Positions 17,843-29,400 of a stretch of 42,236 nt of DNA are shown piece by piece. Source of the stretch: Actinomortierella ambigua (lineage: Eukaryota > Mortierellomycota > Mortierellomycetes > Mortierellales > Mortierellaceae); contig JAAAJB010000235.1 in NCBI GenBank assembly GCA_016098155.1, positions 1 through 42,236 on the forward strand. Direction: 5' to 3'. The notes under the pieces were generated by a model. It saw only the letters and a program-made list of their open reading frames with translations. It was not told the DNA's origin and made no database searches. The position numbers were made by a program, and so were the translations under genes. The number at the start of each line of letters is the position of its first letter. Positions within the stretch are counted from its first letter, which is position 1.

Positions 17843-20800
17843 CTAAATGTACTCCAAACCCACCAAATAATCAGCCCCCCATGGCAGCCCAAACCCTTTA
17901 ACGCCAGCGCGTTTCCAGCATGCGCATGGAATACCAAGGTCGGTCATAAAGAGCTCGCCCGTCACTGCCCGGGATCGACATCCGACCTTGGGCGCGCCTA
18001 AACACAGGGTCCACTTGGGACGCACGCAAAACTTGGTCTTGCCCTTCTTGTTGGCATTCCCTCCCTTCACAACAGCTGCAGTGGCGGTGACTGCTCCTCC
18101 CAAAAGTATCGATGGGGCAACACCACTGCCATCATTCTCCTTGGAGACCGATGATTTGGTCGCACCGCCCTTGCCATCCTCGTTGGAGACTACAACGATC
18201 GAGCCCGATGGCAGGTCAAGGCTGAGCACTGGGGCCTTGTTGTTGTTGGCCCAGTCCATAAGATCACAGATTGTCTCCCGCTCATCAGCATCAACAATAT
18301 CCCGCAGCGAGTACTGGTAGCCCAACAGGCCATCGACAATCAGGTCGACGGGCAAACCGGATCCGGGCAGATCCTGTAAAGTGTTGATCAGTTGCTCGCC
18401 CGTTGACAAAAATCCCTTGACTTGAGGGTGGATAGCCTATTTATCGATATATCCCATGAAAAATAAAAAATAAAAAAGGCACCATGGATTAGTCTCACTG
18501 GATGCATTGGCTCTCTCTCTCTCTCTCTCTCTCTCCGCCTAACTGTCTATCCGTTTCTCTTACCTTGGACAAACCGGCATTGAGATGTCTGGCCGCCAAA
18601 AACGTCAAAACTTGGCACCCATGATTAGCCAGATGCCGTGCCGCACACACTGCATAGGCGCCGGTCCGGTTATTGCCCGCCAGCACCACGACCACGGGTG
18701 CTGAATTATGATTGTTGGGCTGGATCCGTCGCGATCCACCAAGCGCTTGCAGACACATCATCGCCGTGCCTCGGCCGCCGTTCTCGACCATTGCTTCCTC
18801 ACTCAGACCCATCTCCAGGGTCGACAGCCGCTCGGCATCTTGCATCTGTTGGCTGGTCACGATCGGACAAGATACACCAGCCAGGGTCTGGATCTTGATA
18901 ACACGTTTCTTTGCATGGAGCATATCTTCATCCTCTTCATCCTCTTCGTCATCCGAGTCGGCCCCGTCATGGTGGTGGCGATGGTGGTGATGATGGTGGT
19001 GGTGATGGTGATGGCCTCCATTGGCAGTGGTTGTAGTAGTGGAATTGGTTGCAACGACCCGCCGGCGGCTCTTTGGGCTCTTGACCACTTCCTTGGAAGG
19101 CGTGTCGCCCGAGCTACTGTCATAATCATCGAGATCCGTGTCGTCTTCCTCATCACCAACATTTGGGGCGACCGGACGTCCTTTTGTGGTGGCGCTGCTA
19201 CCGCCGTTGTTGTTGCTGGTCAAAAAGGGCGAACGTTTGGGGGCTGGGTCCAGTACATTCTCATTGGGGGCCAGTTTTCGCATCATGGGCGACTGCTGGA
19301 CGTCTTTGGCTCGATTTGGATTGCGATTCAGGTTGACCAACAGCGATTCGGGCGCCGTGTCGTCGGCGTCCTATCATTATCACAGAAAAAAATAATTAAA
19401 AGATGAGTTTTGCTATGAGTTGCACTGGGTGGGGGGTACACAAACGGCACAGGGTACATTTGGATGATACTGTTTTGATTTTTTTTTCAAACTTTTTGGC
19501 TCCCAGCATTGAACAGGTTTCTTACTCGAATCTCGGCAAAGACACGGGCTTTATCAAACAAGCTAAGGTTGCCCTGAAAGTCGAAATCCTCCTCGATAAA
19601 GTCGGCAACATTGCGATCCGACCATTCGTGCGTGGTATCCTTGTTTTTTTTCTGTCCTCGCTTGCCTAAACCGCATTGGTCGATGATGATGTTGTTGTTG
19701 GATGATGTATAAAATATGAATGGTGGGTACAGAATAAGCAATCCTTTTCATCACAAGACAATATGCAGCAGCCACTTTTTTTTTTTGAGATGGCATGCGT
19801 AAAGACACACATACCTTGGTAGGAGAGCCGAGGAGAACCATAGTCGGACAAGTTGCTGTTGTAGTTGCTATGGTGGTGGTGATTTTGCTGATTTGCTACT
19901 CTCCGGCTGCGTCGGCCGGCAGTTGGACGAGGAGGGGGAGCAGACTCGTTGGCGCTAGTTTCGGCATGACTATCGACATAGCTTTGTTTGGAGATCCGGG
20001 TCGATGCAAGCGACTATCATGAATGGCATTGGAATGTGAAGATTCCAAATTTCCGCGTTAAAAATGTAAATCCTTTGTTGGAGCGTTGGGTCATGTCTCC
20101 GAGTCTCGATCGGGCGGGTTACCTCTGTGATAAGCTCCATTGTGTGGTCAGACTTGGCAGCAGCTGGAGGTCCCGAGGCGTGTGCAAACTATGATGAGCG
20201 GTGTGGACAAAGTGGAAAGAGGTGAGAACAGCGGCATTCTTTTTGTTTTTCTCCTCTTCAACTGGAGAAGCGTCGGCAAGACTCTTCTGATCATTGACTT
20301 ATCATGCATACCGAGATAATGGCGGGGTCCATCAGGATTGGGTTGGCAGGACCCGATGGTACGGGTGGCGCATGGACGTGGGGTTGGGCATACGAAGGCG
20401 GAAAGTGCGGAGGAGGATGATAGCCGTGCTCAGGATGGTGTCCATGCGTTGGCGTAGGCGCGGGACGAAGCTGTGGAGGATGTGCATGCGGCGGGGCGTG
20501 CTGTGCGGACAAGACCTGCAGGTCTTTTATCTCTCCTCCAGCGATGCTGAAAGACTTGAGGGCTTTGACAGCGTTGTCCTCTGGCGTCTCGAGGACGACT
20601 ATACCATGGATCAGCGATCCGCGTCAAGGAGACAAATCATGGGGCAACAGTGAGTCAACAAGGGTTATGATTGCTCCATTTTTTTTTTTTTTGGTTTTGA
20701 TTCCACTTGATATCCCATCGGCATGGGCAGATAGAGGCCAGCCATAGAGTGAGCAAGAAAAGAGAGAGTGAGGAGGCCTACCATCGTTCAAGGTCAGTTT

Positions 20801-20896
20801 CTGGGTAATGGGGTCGACATGGGCGACATGGCCCTTGAGGGAGGTACCGTTGATCAGGAGCACCTTGACGCTCAGACCAATGAATGCAGCGGCCAT
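17843..20896 (-). CDS. EDC3: Enhancer of mRNA decapping 3 (LSm-FDF-YjeF_N)
   Basis: EDC3 is a P-body scaffold that binds the decapping enzyme Dcp2 and DEAD-box helicase Dhh1 and stimulates mRNA decapping in the cytoplasm. Seven exons join in frame: 20782-20896, 20312-20598, 20123-20188, 19815-20013, 19526-19665, 18564-19370 and 17843-18436, giving 735 aa. The LSm domain is about residues 1-62, beginning MAAAFIGLSVKVLLINGTSL. A Pro/His-rich linker follows. The FDF motif (EEDFDFQGNLSLFDK) is at about 223-280. An acidic linker with a run of 11 His follows at about 389-403. The YjeF_N Rossmann-like dimerisation domain is about 435-735 (VVVVLAGNNRTGAYAV, LIVDGLLGY, LSLDLPSG). All junctions are GT..AG, the last intron carries a CT microsatellite, and a TATATA box lies at 21049-21054. 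Confidence 0.93.
18511..18535. repeat. CT microsatellite in the last EDC3 intron
   Basis: An uninterrupted CT dinucleotide run between exons 6 and 7 of EDC3. Confidence 0.9.
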
Positions 20897-22162
20897 AGCT
20901 GGGAATGCACAGCTGTCGATTTAAAATATTTGTGAATGTGTGGTTGCTGTGCTGTGTAATTGGAGTGTGCGTGTGCGCTTTTGTTGTGTGTCTCTGTGTG
21001 CAGTGAAGAAAGAAGGAGCAGTGTAATGAGCGAGTCCGTTGATGGGGGTATATAGGAAAAGAGAGTTTGGAACACACCCCCCCCCCTCTTCAACACCTCA
21101 CATCACACATTGTGAAGAGAAGAGGGGGAAGGTTTGGCAAGCCACAAAGATGCAACAGACAGATAGACACACACCATGATTGGTTGCATAGGCATATTGA
21201 CATTGGTCGTGCATGTTGTTGCGCGTTCCTGCCGCCCCTCGACCATTCTCCGCTCCCTGCAGCCAGTCTCTCTCTCTCTCTCTTTCTTTTCTTACACCCG
21301 GGTAGTGGCTAGAATGGTGTGCCAATAACCAATCTAAAGTATGTACCATGGTAACCCGGGTGTTACCATTGCACGGCCGACACACTTGCCGGCCCCTACC
21401 TACTTTGGTTGAGCACAACTGAGGAGGAGAGGGGTGGCTCTTGGGGTGACTGACCATTGCATTGTGGCGTCCTTTCCTAGAAGAGTTTGCAGTGTCCTTC
21501 ACCGATATATGTGCGTCGAAGAGCGCCCTCCTCCTCCGTGTCTGTGTCTGCAACATTGCTGTCCTGTGGTGGTGTAGGTAGCGTGCATGTCCGAACAAGC
21601 CTTTACATGTCTGAAGAACTCCATACCTGGTGGCATGGGTGTCTCTTTTTCTACCTTTCCTCTTGAGATGAAACCATGTCCACCTACTTGCGAGAACTGA
21701 CTGTGCTGACTACAGTAGCCTCCTTGCACTGCTGCTGAATGATCCTTGTCGGCTCTACAAACACGTACAGTGCCGCCAGCCTAGCCTCTTTTTTTCCTCT
21801 TTTCTCTTTTTTCCGAGCCTCAAATGAGGTGAGAGCCTATGCTCGCCTTCATCGCCTTTCCCCCTCCTCCTCCTCCCCCATTGCCCCCCTGCCCTGTCTG
21901 TCTCCTTCCTCTCCCTCTGCTCTCTTGACCGCAACCAAGCCCAACATCCTCCACTATCCGCTTGCTTGTTTGTCTCTGTCTCTTTTCTCTTTCTCTCTCA
22001 CTCGCTGAGACACTCTGCCCCATTGACCTCCATTGTCCATTCCCTCCTCCTTCTCATCTCGCGCCCTCTTCTCTCCCCACTACCATTCGGCCCTGGTTTC
22101 CATCTCTCTTTCCATCTCTCTTCCTCTCTCTCTCTGTCTCTCATTCCTCTACGCCACTCGAC
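20897..22162. promoter_or_regulatory. Divergent intergenic region between EDC3 and the GPI-protein gene
   Basis: It contains the EDC3 5'UTR and a TATATA box (21049-21054, minus), GT-rich and C-run low complexity, and a long pyrimidine-rich stretch (about 21780-22160) leading into the GPI-protein gene. The stretch is typical of fungal leader regions. No gene is supported within it. Confidence 0.5.
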
Positions 22163-22901
22163 ATGTCCCGCCTCACCTACCTCATTGCTCTTACTGTTGC
22201 TCTTGTTGCCCTGACAGCCTCGGTCCAGGCTGGTAGCAACGGGGAGCGCTGTGGTCCCATCCATGACTTGTACAAGCAGGCCGTGGCCAAGTGCACACAG
22301 GACAACAACGCCATCCCCAACAGTGATGCTGATCCCCGCTGGAAGCCTTGCATCTGCTCGCCAGGTATGCATTTCGGGGGAAGAGGGTCGTCAGTCAGTG
22401 TGTCTTATGCACTCGAAGAAACATTTTCCCTCCTCTCGCTCCCCCTTTGTTTGGTGTGCCTGAAAAAAAGAAGAAATAGGTTCAACTGTCTTGGACCACC
22501 ACCACCACCACCACCTCACACGCGACATGATTGCTCTCTCTGACTTCCCTCTCTCTCTCTCTCTCTCTCCACTCCACAATATCAACCAACTGCTAGGCTT
22601 CTACCCCCTGGCCATTGCCGCCGAGAACTGCCTGACAAACAACAGCGGTGTGAACCAGCTGACAGCCGATGCGCTGTCAGCGCTGTGCAAGGACTACCCC
22701 GGCTTCACCGCCCCCGCCCAACAAACGGCCCCTGCTGGCCTCGGTGCGGCTCTCGCCTCCGTGACCTCCATCGCCTCCATGCCTGTCCCAACTGGCAGCA
22801 CCGACGGACCCAAAGGCGCTGCTACCAACATGTCGCCCAGCGCAGCCCTCTACACGGCCTTGATGGCCGTTGCTCTCGTCGCTGCTGGCCACGTCTTTTA
22901 A
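22163..22901 (+). CDS. Small GPI-anchored cysteine-containing cell-surface protein
   Basis: Exon 1 is 22163-22364 and exon 2 is 22597-22901. The 232-nt phase-1 intron has a GTATGC donor and a GCTAG acceptor and is rich in CCA and CT repeats. The product is 168 aa. It has an N-terminal signal peptide (MSRLTYLIALTVALVALTASVQA). The ectodomain carries six cysteines (GERCGP, AKCTQ, PCICSPG, ENCLTN, LCKDYPG). A Ser/Thr/Ala/Pro linker follows, then a C-terminal hydrophobic tail (ALYTALMAVALVAAGHVF) preceded by small residues, as expected for GPI attachment. The layout fits fungal GPI-anchored surface proteins; the exact function is unknown. AATAAA at 23168-23173 is a candidate poly(A) signal. Confidence 0.8.
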
Positions 22902-23776
22902 ACTAGAGAATGAACTATGCAGTGCAGTACAATAGAGTAGCATGTTGAGCCATAATATGTCACCCATGCGAGCAGATATCATAATTATAAGGGAGAACAA
23001 ACGCGTTGGCCCTCGTCTCTTGTCTTTGTTTCTTTCTTCCCTGTCCCTGTCTCTGTCTCTGCATTTGTTTATCTCGATGGTTTGTCTCCTGCCACAGCAT
23101 TTCATTGTCTTTGTCATTTGCTCCTCTCCCAAATTATCCTCCGGAGGGGTGGTCCTGTATCTTCTAGAATAAACTAAAGTCGCATCTTCTTTGCATCGCA
23201 TCAATGTAACATACCATTGTTTTCCCCCATCCCCCCCCCCCACCTTCACACTTGTGGCTAGCCTGGGTGCTGAATTATGGCTCGTTTTCCAAGCGTTACT
23301 ATTTGGAGGGAAAAAAAATATATGCATAATAAGATGCCACCATTCTTGTGAAAGTAGCAAAGAGGATGTTTCATCGGGGAACGTGGAGAAAAGGGAAATT
23401 CGCATCAAGATACCTTGACGGCGACAGGGCCGTGCTGACATGGGGGGTGGGTGAGCCCAGACAATTGTGTGCTGGGCAGAGAGAGGGAAGAAGGGATGAA
23501 AAGAGTAGAGAAGAAGAAGAGAAGAAAAAGAGCGGCGCAATCACAGTGGATGATGCATAATGGCTGATGGAAACTGCTATGCATCATCGTGGGAGACTTG
23601 GAGAGTTTGTCAGCTAAAAGACAGTCCCATTTGCCCATTGGGGGGAAAGAAAAAACAATAAAAGGGAACACATCCATCTCCTTCCTTTGATTTGTTTTTC
23701 TGTTTTTTTTATAGCAACAACACACCACTTTCAGTCCTTTACCCTTCACACCTCTCTTTCTCGCTCTACCTTCAAG
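22902..23776. other. Intergenic region upstream of CYS3
   Basis: Holds the GPI-gene 3'UTR with AATAAA at 23168-23173, a C-run (about 23227-23240), and the CYS3 promoter. A weak ACAATAAAAGG TATA-like site lies at about 23655-23665, roughly 115 nt before the CYS3 ATG, followed by a pyrimidine-rich leader. Antisense open frames here are low-complexity noise. Confidence 0.45.
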
Positions 23777-26238
23777 ATGGCCCACCACTCCTCCGTCCCC
23801 TCTGACCGCCACTTCACCCACGATCACTCGGCCGAGGTCTTTGCTGCCAACTTTGGCACCCGCGCCATCCACGCTGGTCAGAATCCTGATCCCGTCACTG
23901 GTACGATTCATTTCAATGTTGCTCCGCTTTTGAGTAGAAGAGAATGAAAAAGACGAAGACGACGACAAAGAAGACGACAAAGAAGAGAGAGAAAGGAAAG
24001 GGAGGATGGCGACATCTCTTCCGGATATATTCCCATATCCTTTTACCCCCTTCCTCCCCCACCCCCTTTCCTCTCCCAACCAAACATACCCCTAAACACC
24101 CCCTTTGCGCAACTCACAAAGAACGATGGATCGAGTGCCTATTTTTCTTACCCCACACATTTTTTTCTCTTCTCTTTCGTCATTAGGTGCTGTGATCCCG
24201 CCACTTTCGCTCTCTACCACCTTCAAGCAGCACGGCGCTGGCGACTACAACGTAAGTCTTGAGAGGGAAGGCGGCGAATAACAGGAGCAATGGGAGGAAA
24301 GAAAAAAAAACGTGTGCGACTACCACAAACAGCGCAGAAGCAAACAGAGGGAATCATATTGTCCTTTGTACTCTTGACTTTGTACTCCTCTACAACCCAA
24401 CATACCCTCCCCCAGTCTATCTTTTTTTTTGTCATGTTCCAGGAATGCTCGGGTTGCATACCATACTGTCTGCGGAGCGGGAAGGAGGAACTTGGGCTGG
24501 TGTAGAGAGTCTGGGAGAGAGATGGTGCGAGAGGTGGAACGGTGAAGTAAGGAACATGGGCGATCAAACAAAAACAGGGTGTTGGGTTACCGGACTTTGA
24601 AGACGGGAAGGCACCGCGTGCAAGGACGATGGCGCAATGAAACCTGGAGCCACCATCTTTTTCAAACAGCGCATAGCCCCCCACCTCATGGGGCTAACCA
24701 CACTTTTATGGGTACTAGTTGCTGCTAGTCGTTTTTGGACAAGTTTGTGCCCGGGTCATAAAAAAAAAAGAGGGGGGGCCGATGGGGTCCTATGGTCGCA
24801 GCACGTTCGATCAATCCCAAAATCCTCGAGAGAGAGAGAAATAGAGTACAGGGATGACTGGGAATATCCAATTGAGCTGAAGCAGTTCCTTACAAGTTGA
24901 AGACTCGGAAAGAGGGTTGAAGGGAGATCCGTGGGCATGGAACATTGAAGTTATGAAGTGAAAGAAGGGCGTATTGGTGACACAAAAGGTGAAAGAGAAG
25001 AAAAAAACACTTGCAACTCGCACTTCTATGTTGGGCTCCTTTTTTTCCCACACACATACCCCACTTCAAAATCTCCTAACCAACCATAACAAAAAAAACA
25101 AGCATCAACGGGAGAGGGGGGTCCAGAACAAGCATAACTATATGTGTCCAACTTTTTGGTGGCTAACCCTCAACATCTTGTTTACTTTTTTTTTGATAAA
25201 ACATATTAGGGTTTTGACTACTCTCGCTCAGGCAACCCCACCCGCCATGCTTTTGAGACGGCAGTTGCTGCGCTGGAGCGTGCCAAGTACGGTCTTGCCT
25301 TCTCGTCGGGCTCGGCCACGACGGCGACGATCATGAACTCGCTCCCTGCTGGCTCGCACGTTGTGTCGGTCAATGATGTCTACGGTGGTACCTACCGCTA
25401 CTTCACCAAGGTCGCCGGCGCCTTGGGTGTGGACGTGACATTTGTGGATCTGAAGGATGCCGCCAATGTGGCGTCGGCCATCAAGGCCAACACCAAGCTG
25501 GTGTGGGTCGAGACCCCCACTAACCCCACCCTGCGTCTGGTCGACATCAAGGCCGTCTCGGAGGTGGCTCACCAGCACGGCGTGAAGCTGGTTGTCGACA
25601 ACACGTTCATGTCGCCCTACTTCCAGAATCCCCTGGAGCTCGGTGCCGACATTGTTGTGCACTCGGTCACAAAGTACATCAACGGCCACTCGGATGTTGT
25701 GATGGGCGTTGCCGTGACGAATGACGAGGCGATCTACACCAAGCTGGCGTTCTTGCAAAACTCGATCGGCGCTGTCCCCTCGGCCTTTGACTGCTTCCTG
25801 GCGAACCGTGGTCTGAAGACGCTGCACCTGCGCATGCGCCAGCATGCCGCCTCGGCGCAGGCGATCGCTGAGTTTTTGGAGGCGAGCCCCTATGTCGAGA
25901 ATGTGATCTACCCCGGTCTGGCCTCGCACCCCCAGCATGCGCTGGCGAAGCGTCAGCAGAAGGGCTTTGGCGGCATGATTTCGTTCCGTATCAAGGGCAA
26001 TCTGGCGACGGCCAACAAGTTTTTGCAAAAGGTCAAGTTCTTCACGCTGGCCGAGTCCCTGGGAGGCGTCGAGTCGCTGTGCGAGCTGCCTGCGACCATG
26101 ACGCACGGCTCGGTCTCGCCCGAGGACCGCGCTGCGCTCGGCATTACCGAGAACCTGATCCGTCTGTCGGTCGGCATTGAGGACACTGAGGATCTGCTCA
26201 ACGACATTAAGCAGGCCTTGGAGGGTGCCTCCAAGTAA
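23777..26238 (+). CDS. CYS3: Cystathionine gamma-lyase
   Basis: This PLP enzyme of the transsulfuration pathway cleaves L-cystathionine to cysteine, 2-oxobutanoate and ammonia in the cytosol. Exons are 23777-23900, 24187-24251 and 25210-26238 (introns 286 and 958 nt), giving 405 aa. That length is typical of the Cys/Met metabolism PLP family. Visible motifs are IPPLSLSTTFKQ, YSRSGNPTR, AFSSGSAT, DDVYGGT-type VNDVYGGTYRYF, VWVETPTNPT and VVDNTFMSPYFQNPL. The PLP-binding lysine (about residue 218) is in HSVTKYINGHSD, followed by FLQNSIGAVPS, LRMRQH and FTLAESLGGVESL. FLQNS.GAVPS and the FTLAESLGGVESL region fit gamma-lyase better than O-acetylhomoserine sulfhydrylase. The gene ends only 201 nt before ARP8 on the same strand. 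Confidence 0.96.
24252..25209 (+). other. Unusually long second intron of CYS3
   Basis: A 958-nt GTAAGT..ATTAG intron interrupting the codons of GDYN and GFDYSR, several times longer than most introns in the window. It is made of A-runs and low-complexity stretches. The open frames inside show no recognisable features. Confidence 0.8.
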
Positions 26239-26439
26239 AAGAGAGTGGTGGTAGTTTTCTTCTCTTTCTCTGTACATATATACATTCATACATACAAGAA
26301 AAAAAAATACTAGCTCTTACAGAGACCCCTTCGCATGGTCTCCAACAGAATATAGACTGCATTTTTTACACACATATATCTGAATGTCACACCAAAAGGG
26401 AAAAGCAGTCCCCAAGCCTCACCAACAGAAAAGAATGAG

Positions 26440-29400
26440 ATGTGCCGCCATGATTCTTTCAGAACAAGCCCGCTCTCAGTCAGTCATTCCATGGAGGACA
26501 TCACCATGCATGGACAGGATGGCGAGCAGCGGCAGGAGCAACAACACCACCACCAGCCCGCTGAAGTGCCTGCTGCTGCTGCTGCTGCCTCTGCCCATCC
26601 CCATCCATCCGCTACATCGACCACGGCTCAGGAACATTTGACAACAGCCCCAAGCACCATCACAACCAATGCCGCGCCAGACTCGATGGATGTCGACATG
26701 GAAACAGCATCGTCGCATCCAGCAAAGGAGGATGAGGACGTGTCCATGGATGCATCCCTCCCTGAGCAACCTGACTCTGTTCATCTGGATCACCACCAGC
26801 AGTCGGCGGCAGGCCTGACGTCTCTCCCCCACAACACTTCCGCTACGACAACAACAGTAGCAGCAGCGGACGGATCAGAGCCAGTCTCCAATGCCGTTGA
26901 AGAGACGACAGCCACGCAAGGCATGATGGAAATGGACGAGGACCAAGAGGGTCGCGGATCGAGCATTGTTACGAGCGACAAGGAAGGAGCGACTACTGAG
27001 CCGATCCCACCACCAACAATCTCCGTGACAGACACGTCATCTTCATCGTCCCTCGTACCAGCATCACGAGTAGCAGCGGGAGAGGTGTCTGTTGTTTCCA
27101 ATGCAGTTGGTCAGGACCGTCCCCATGAAGATGATCCCATGGTCCAACAGCACCAGCAGTCTGCCTCGCTGGATGTCCACGCCGCTGATCAGACACCGTC
27201 TAGCACCACGAGCATGACCACTAGCAGCACTACACCAATTTCTGAAGGAAAAGAGGAAGGAAAGGAAGGAGGAGGAGGAGGAGCAACAGAAGCGGGAGCA
27301 ACCACGACAGATGTCGCCTCCCAACCTCCTTCCATCAAAGAACAAGACGACGACAAAGGCGACGTCGGAAAACCGCAAGCGACTACCACATCTTCTTCCT
27401 CTTCCTCTTCTTCTTCGTCTTCCTCTTCATCACAACCACTTCCAGAACCATCGACCCCTGCCCCAGCGCTCTACCGCCCTCAGTTCCGGTTCACGACCTT
27501 TGCCTCGGTCGCGGCGCTGCCGACCCGTAACGTGACCAGCAGCTACTTGAAATCCGAGCGGCACTATGTCTTACGGGAGCGTGCTGCAAAGGGCGATCGA
27601 AACGTCAAGACGTTGGGCAAGCGACGGAAACAGAGCAGTGGTGGCAGGGATGGAAGGAGCAGTGCCAAGGGAGCAGCAGCAGCAGGAGCAGCAGGAGCAG
27701 CAGGCTCCGCTGGTGAGACCAAAAGTGCCGGTGCCGGTGCCAGCAACAATAACACCACCAGCAATAGCAACAGCAACGATGGTCAAGCGTTGAATAGGAA
27801 CGCCGCGACCAAGGACGAAGACGAGGAAGGAAGCGCACCCAAACGCAAAAAGACAATCTTTGAGCTGTTTAATGAGTATGATCGTCAGGGCGGCACCGAG
27901 GGCGAGACGGAGGACGATAACGAGGAAGGAGGAGGGGGACGAGGAGGACGAGGTGGTGAGGGGCAACAAGGACAGCGACGACGACGAAGACGATCAGGAC
28001 ATCGAGGACAAGGACGAGGTGGCAGCCGTTCATCGAAGCAAGGTCGCAAAAAGAAGCGAGGTACCGGCGGCGACAACAACGACGACGAAGGGTCTGATTC
28101 GGCCCTCTCGGACAATGGGTCGAGCGAGGGCGATGATGATGAAGGCGAAGACGACTCGGAGGACCTGGGCAACTCGGGTGATGATTCGGACAACTCGGAT
28201 GACAATGACGATCACGACGACGGTGAAAATGATGATGGTGATGATGGTGATGATGATGATGGTGACGGGGCTGCAGCCGCGTCACGCAGGCGTGCACGAC
28301 GGAGGCGACGAGCTGGCAGTCTTAGCGACTCTGACCTGGACATGGACTCTGAGGCGGCCGCTGCCTCTGCCACGTCGATGACTGCCATGGGAGAAGGAGG
28401 CGAGGAAGGCGCCGAGGCGGGTGCGACAGTGAAGCCCGGTCGAGAGCTTGGGTCGAATGTGATTGTGATCCACCCGGGATCACGCCATCTGCGCATCGGC
28501 CGCGCGTCGGATGCTTACCCGATTGACCTGCCCCACGTCATTGCCCGTCGGATGTATCCTGTTACCACTACTCCCGCCACCACCACCACAATAGTGGCAG
28601 AGACGATGGCGACGGAGGCGCCAGGTCTAGAGAAGAGCGGCAGTGGCCATGGGGATGATGAGATGGCGATGGAGTTGGATCAGGAGAAGCCTGTGGAAGA
28701 AGACGAGGAGGGCGAGCCATCATCCAACGCCGCTGCTGCCGATGCTGAACTGGATGAAGAAGACGAAGATATTGATAATGTATGAGACCGACAAAAAAGA
28801 GAGAGAGAGGGGGGGGGGAAGAATAAGGGGACAAAACTCGTGGAAACAACTGGTTGAGAATACAATAACGCTAACTCTTTTATCTCTCTCACTCTCTCTC
28901 CTTACAAATCTAGTTTATTCAAAACCCGTATTTGGAGGCGATTGAGTACGATCTGCGGAGCCGGATGAAGGCAGCCAAGCGGCGACCGGTGCCAAATGCA
29001 AAGTCGCAGGTGCGGTCGTTTAATGGATCGACGCGACCCGAGGAGATCAAGGATCACAACGACCCACACAAGGTCGAGTGGACAGACCCGGCGGTGGAGG
29101 ACGAAAAGTTTTTCATTGGACAAAAGGCGCTCAACCTACCACCTTCTTGGCTCAAGAAGAGTAATAATAAGCAGACGGCAACAACGGCGACGACAAGCAG
29201 TGATAGCCGGCCGTTCTACTATGAGCAGTTTTGGCCGATTATTAGCGGCAAGTTGAATGACCGGGACTACGACAGCCTAAGAGTTGTCATGGCGGATCTG
29301 GAACGGATATGGACCAAAGTTATCCAGGACGACCTCAAGATTGAGCCACGGAAACTCGGCGTAAGTTCCACTTTTGTAATTTTTTTTATGTTTAAAGTTG

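Noticed and set aside
17539..17901. 120-codon plus-strand open frame
   Set aside because: The last part is antisense to the EDC3 stop region and the middle is a GGTGGAAGGG-type repeat. No domain, and the promoter is unclear.
22677..23540. 287-codon minus-strand open frame
   Set aside because: Antisense to the GPI-protein exon 2 and then low-complexity DNA; no domain was recognised.
25228..26289. 353-codon minus-strand open frame
   Set aside because: Antisense shadow of CYS3 exon 3, which is clearly coding.
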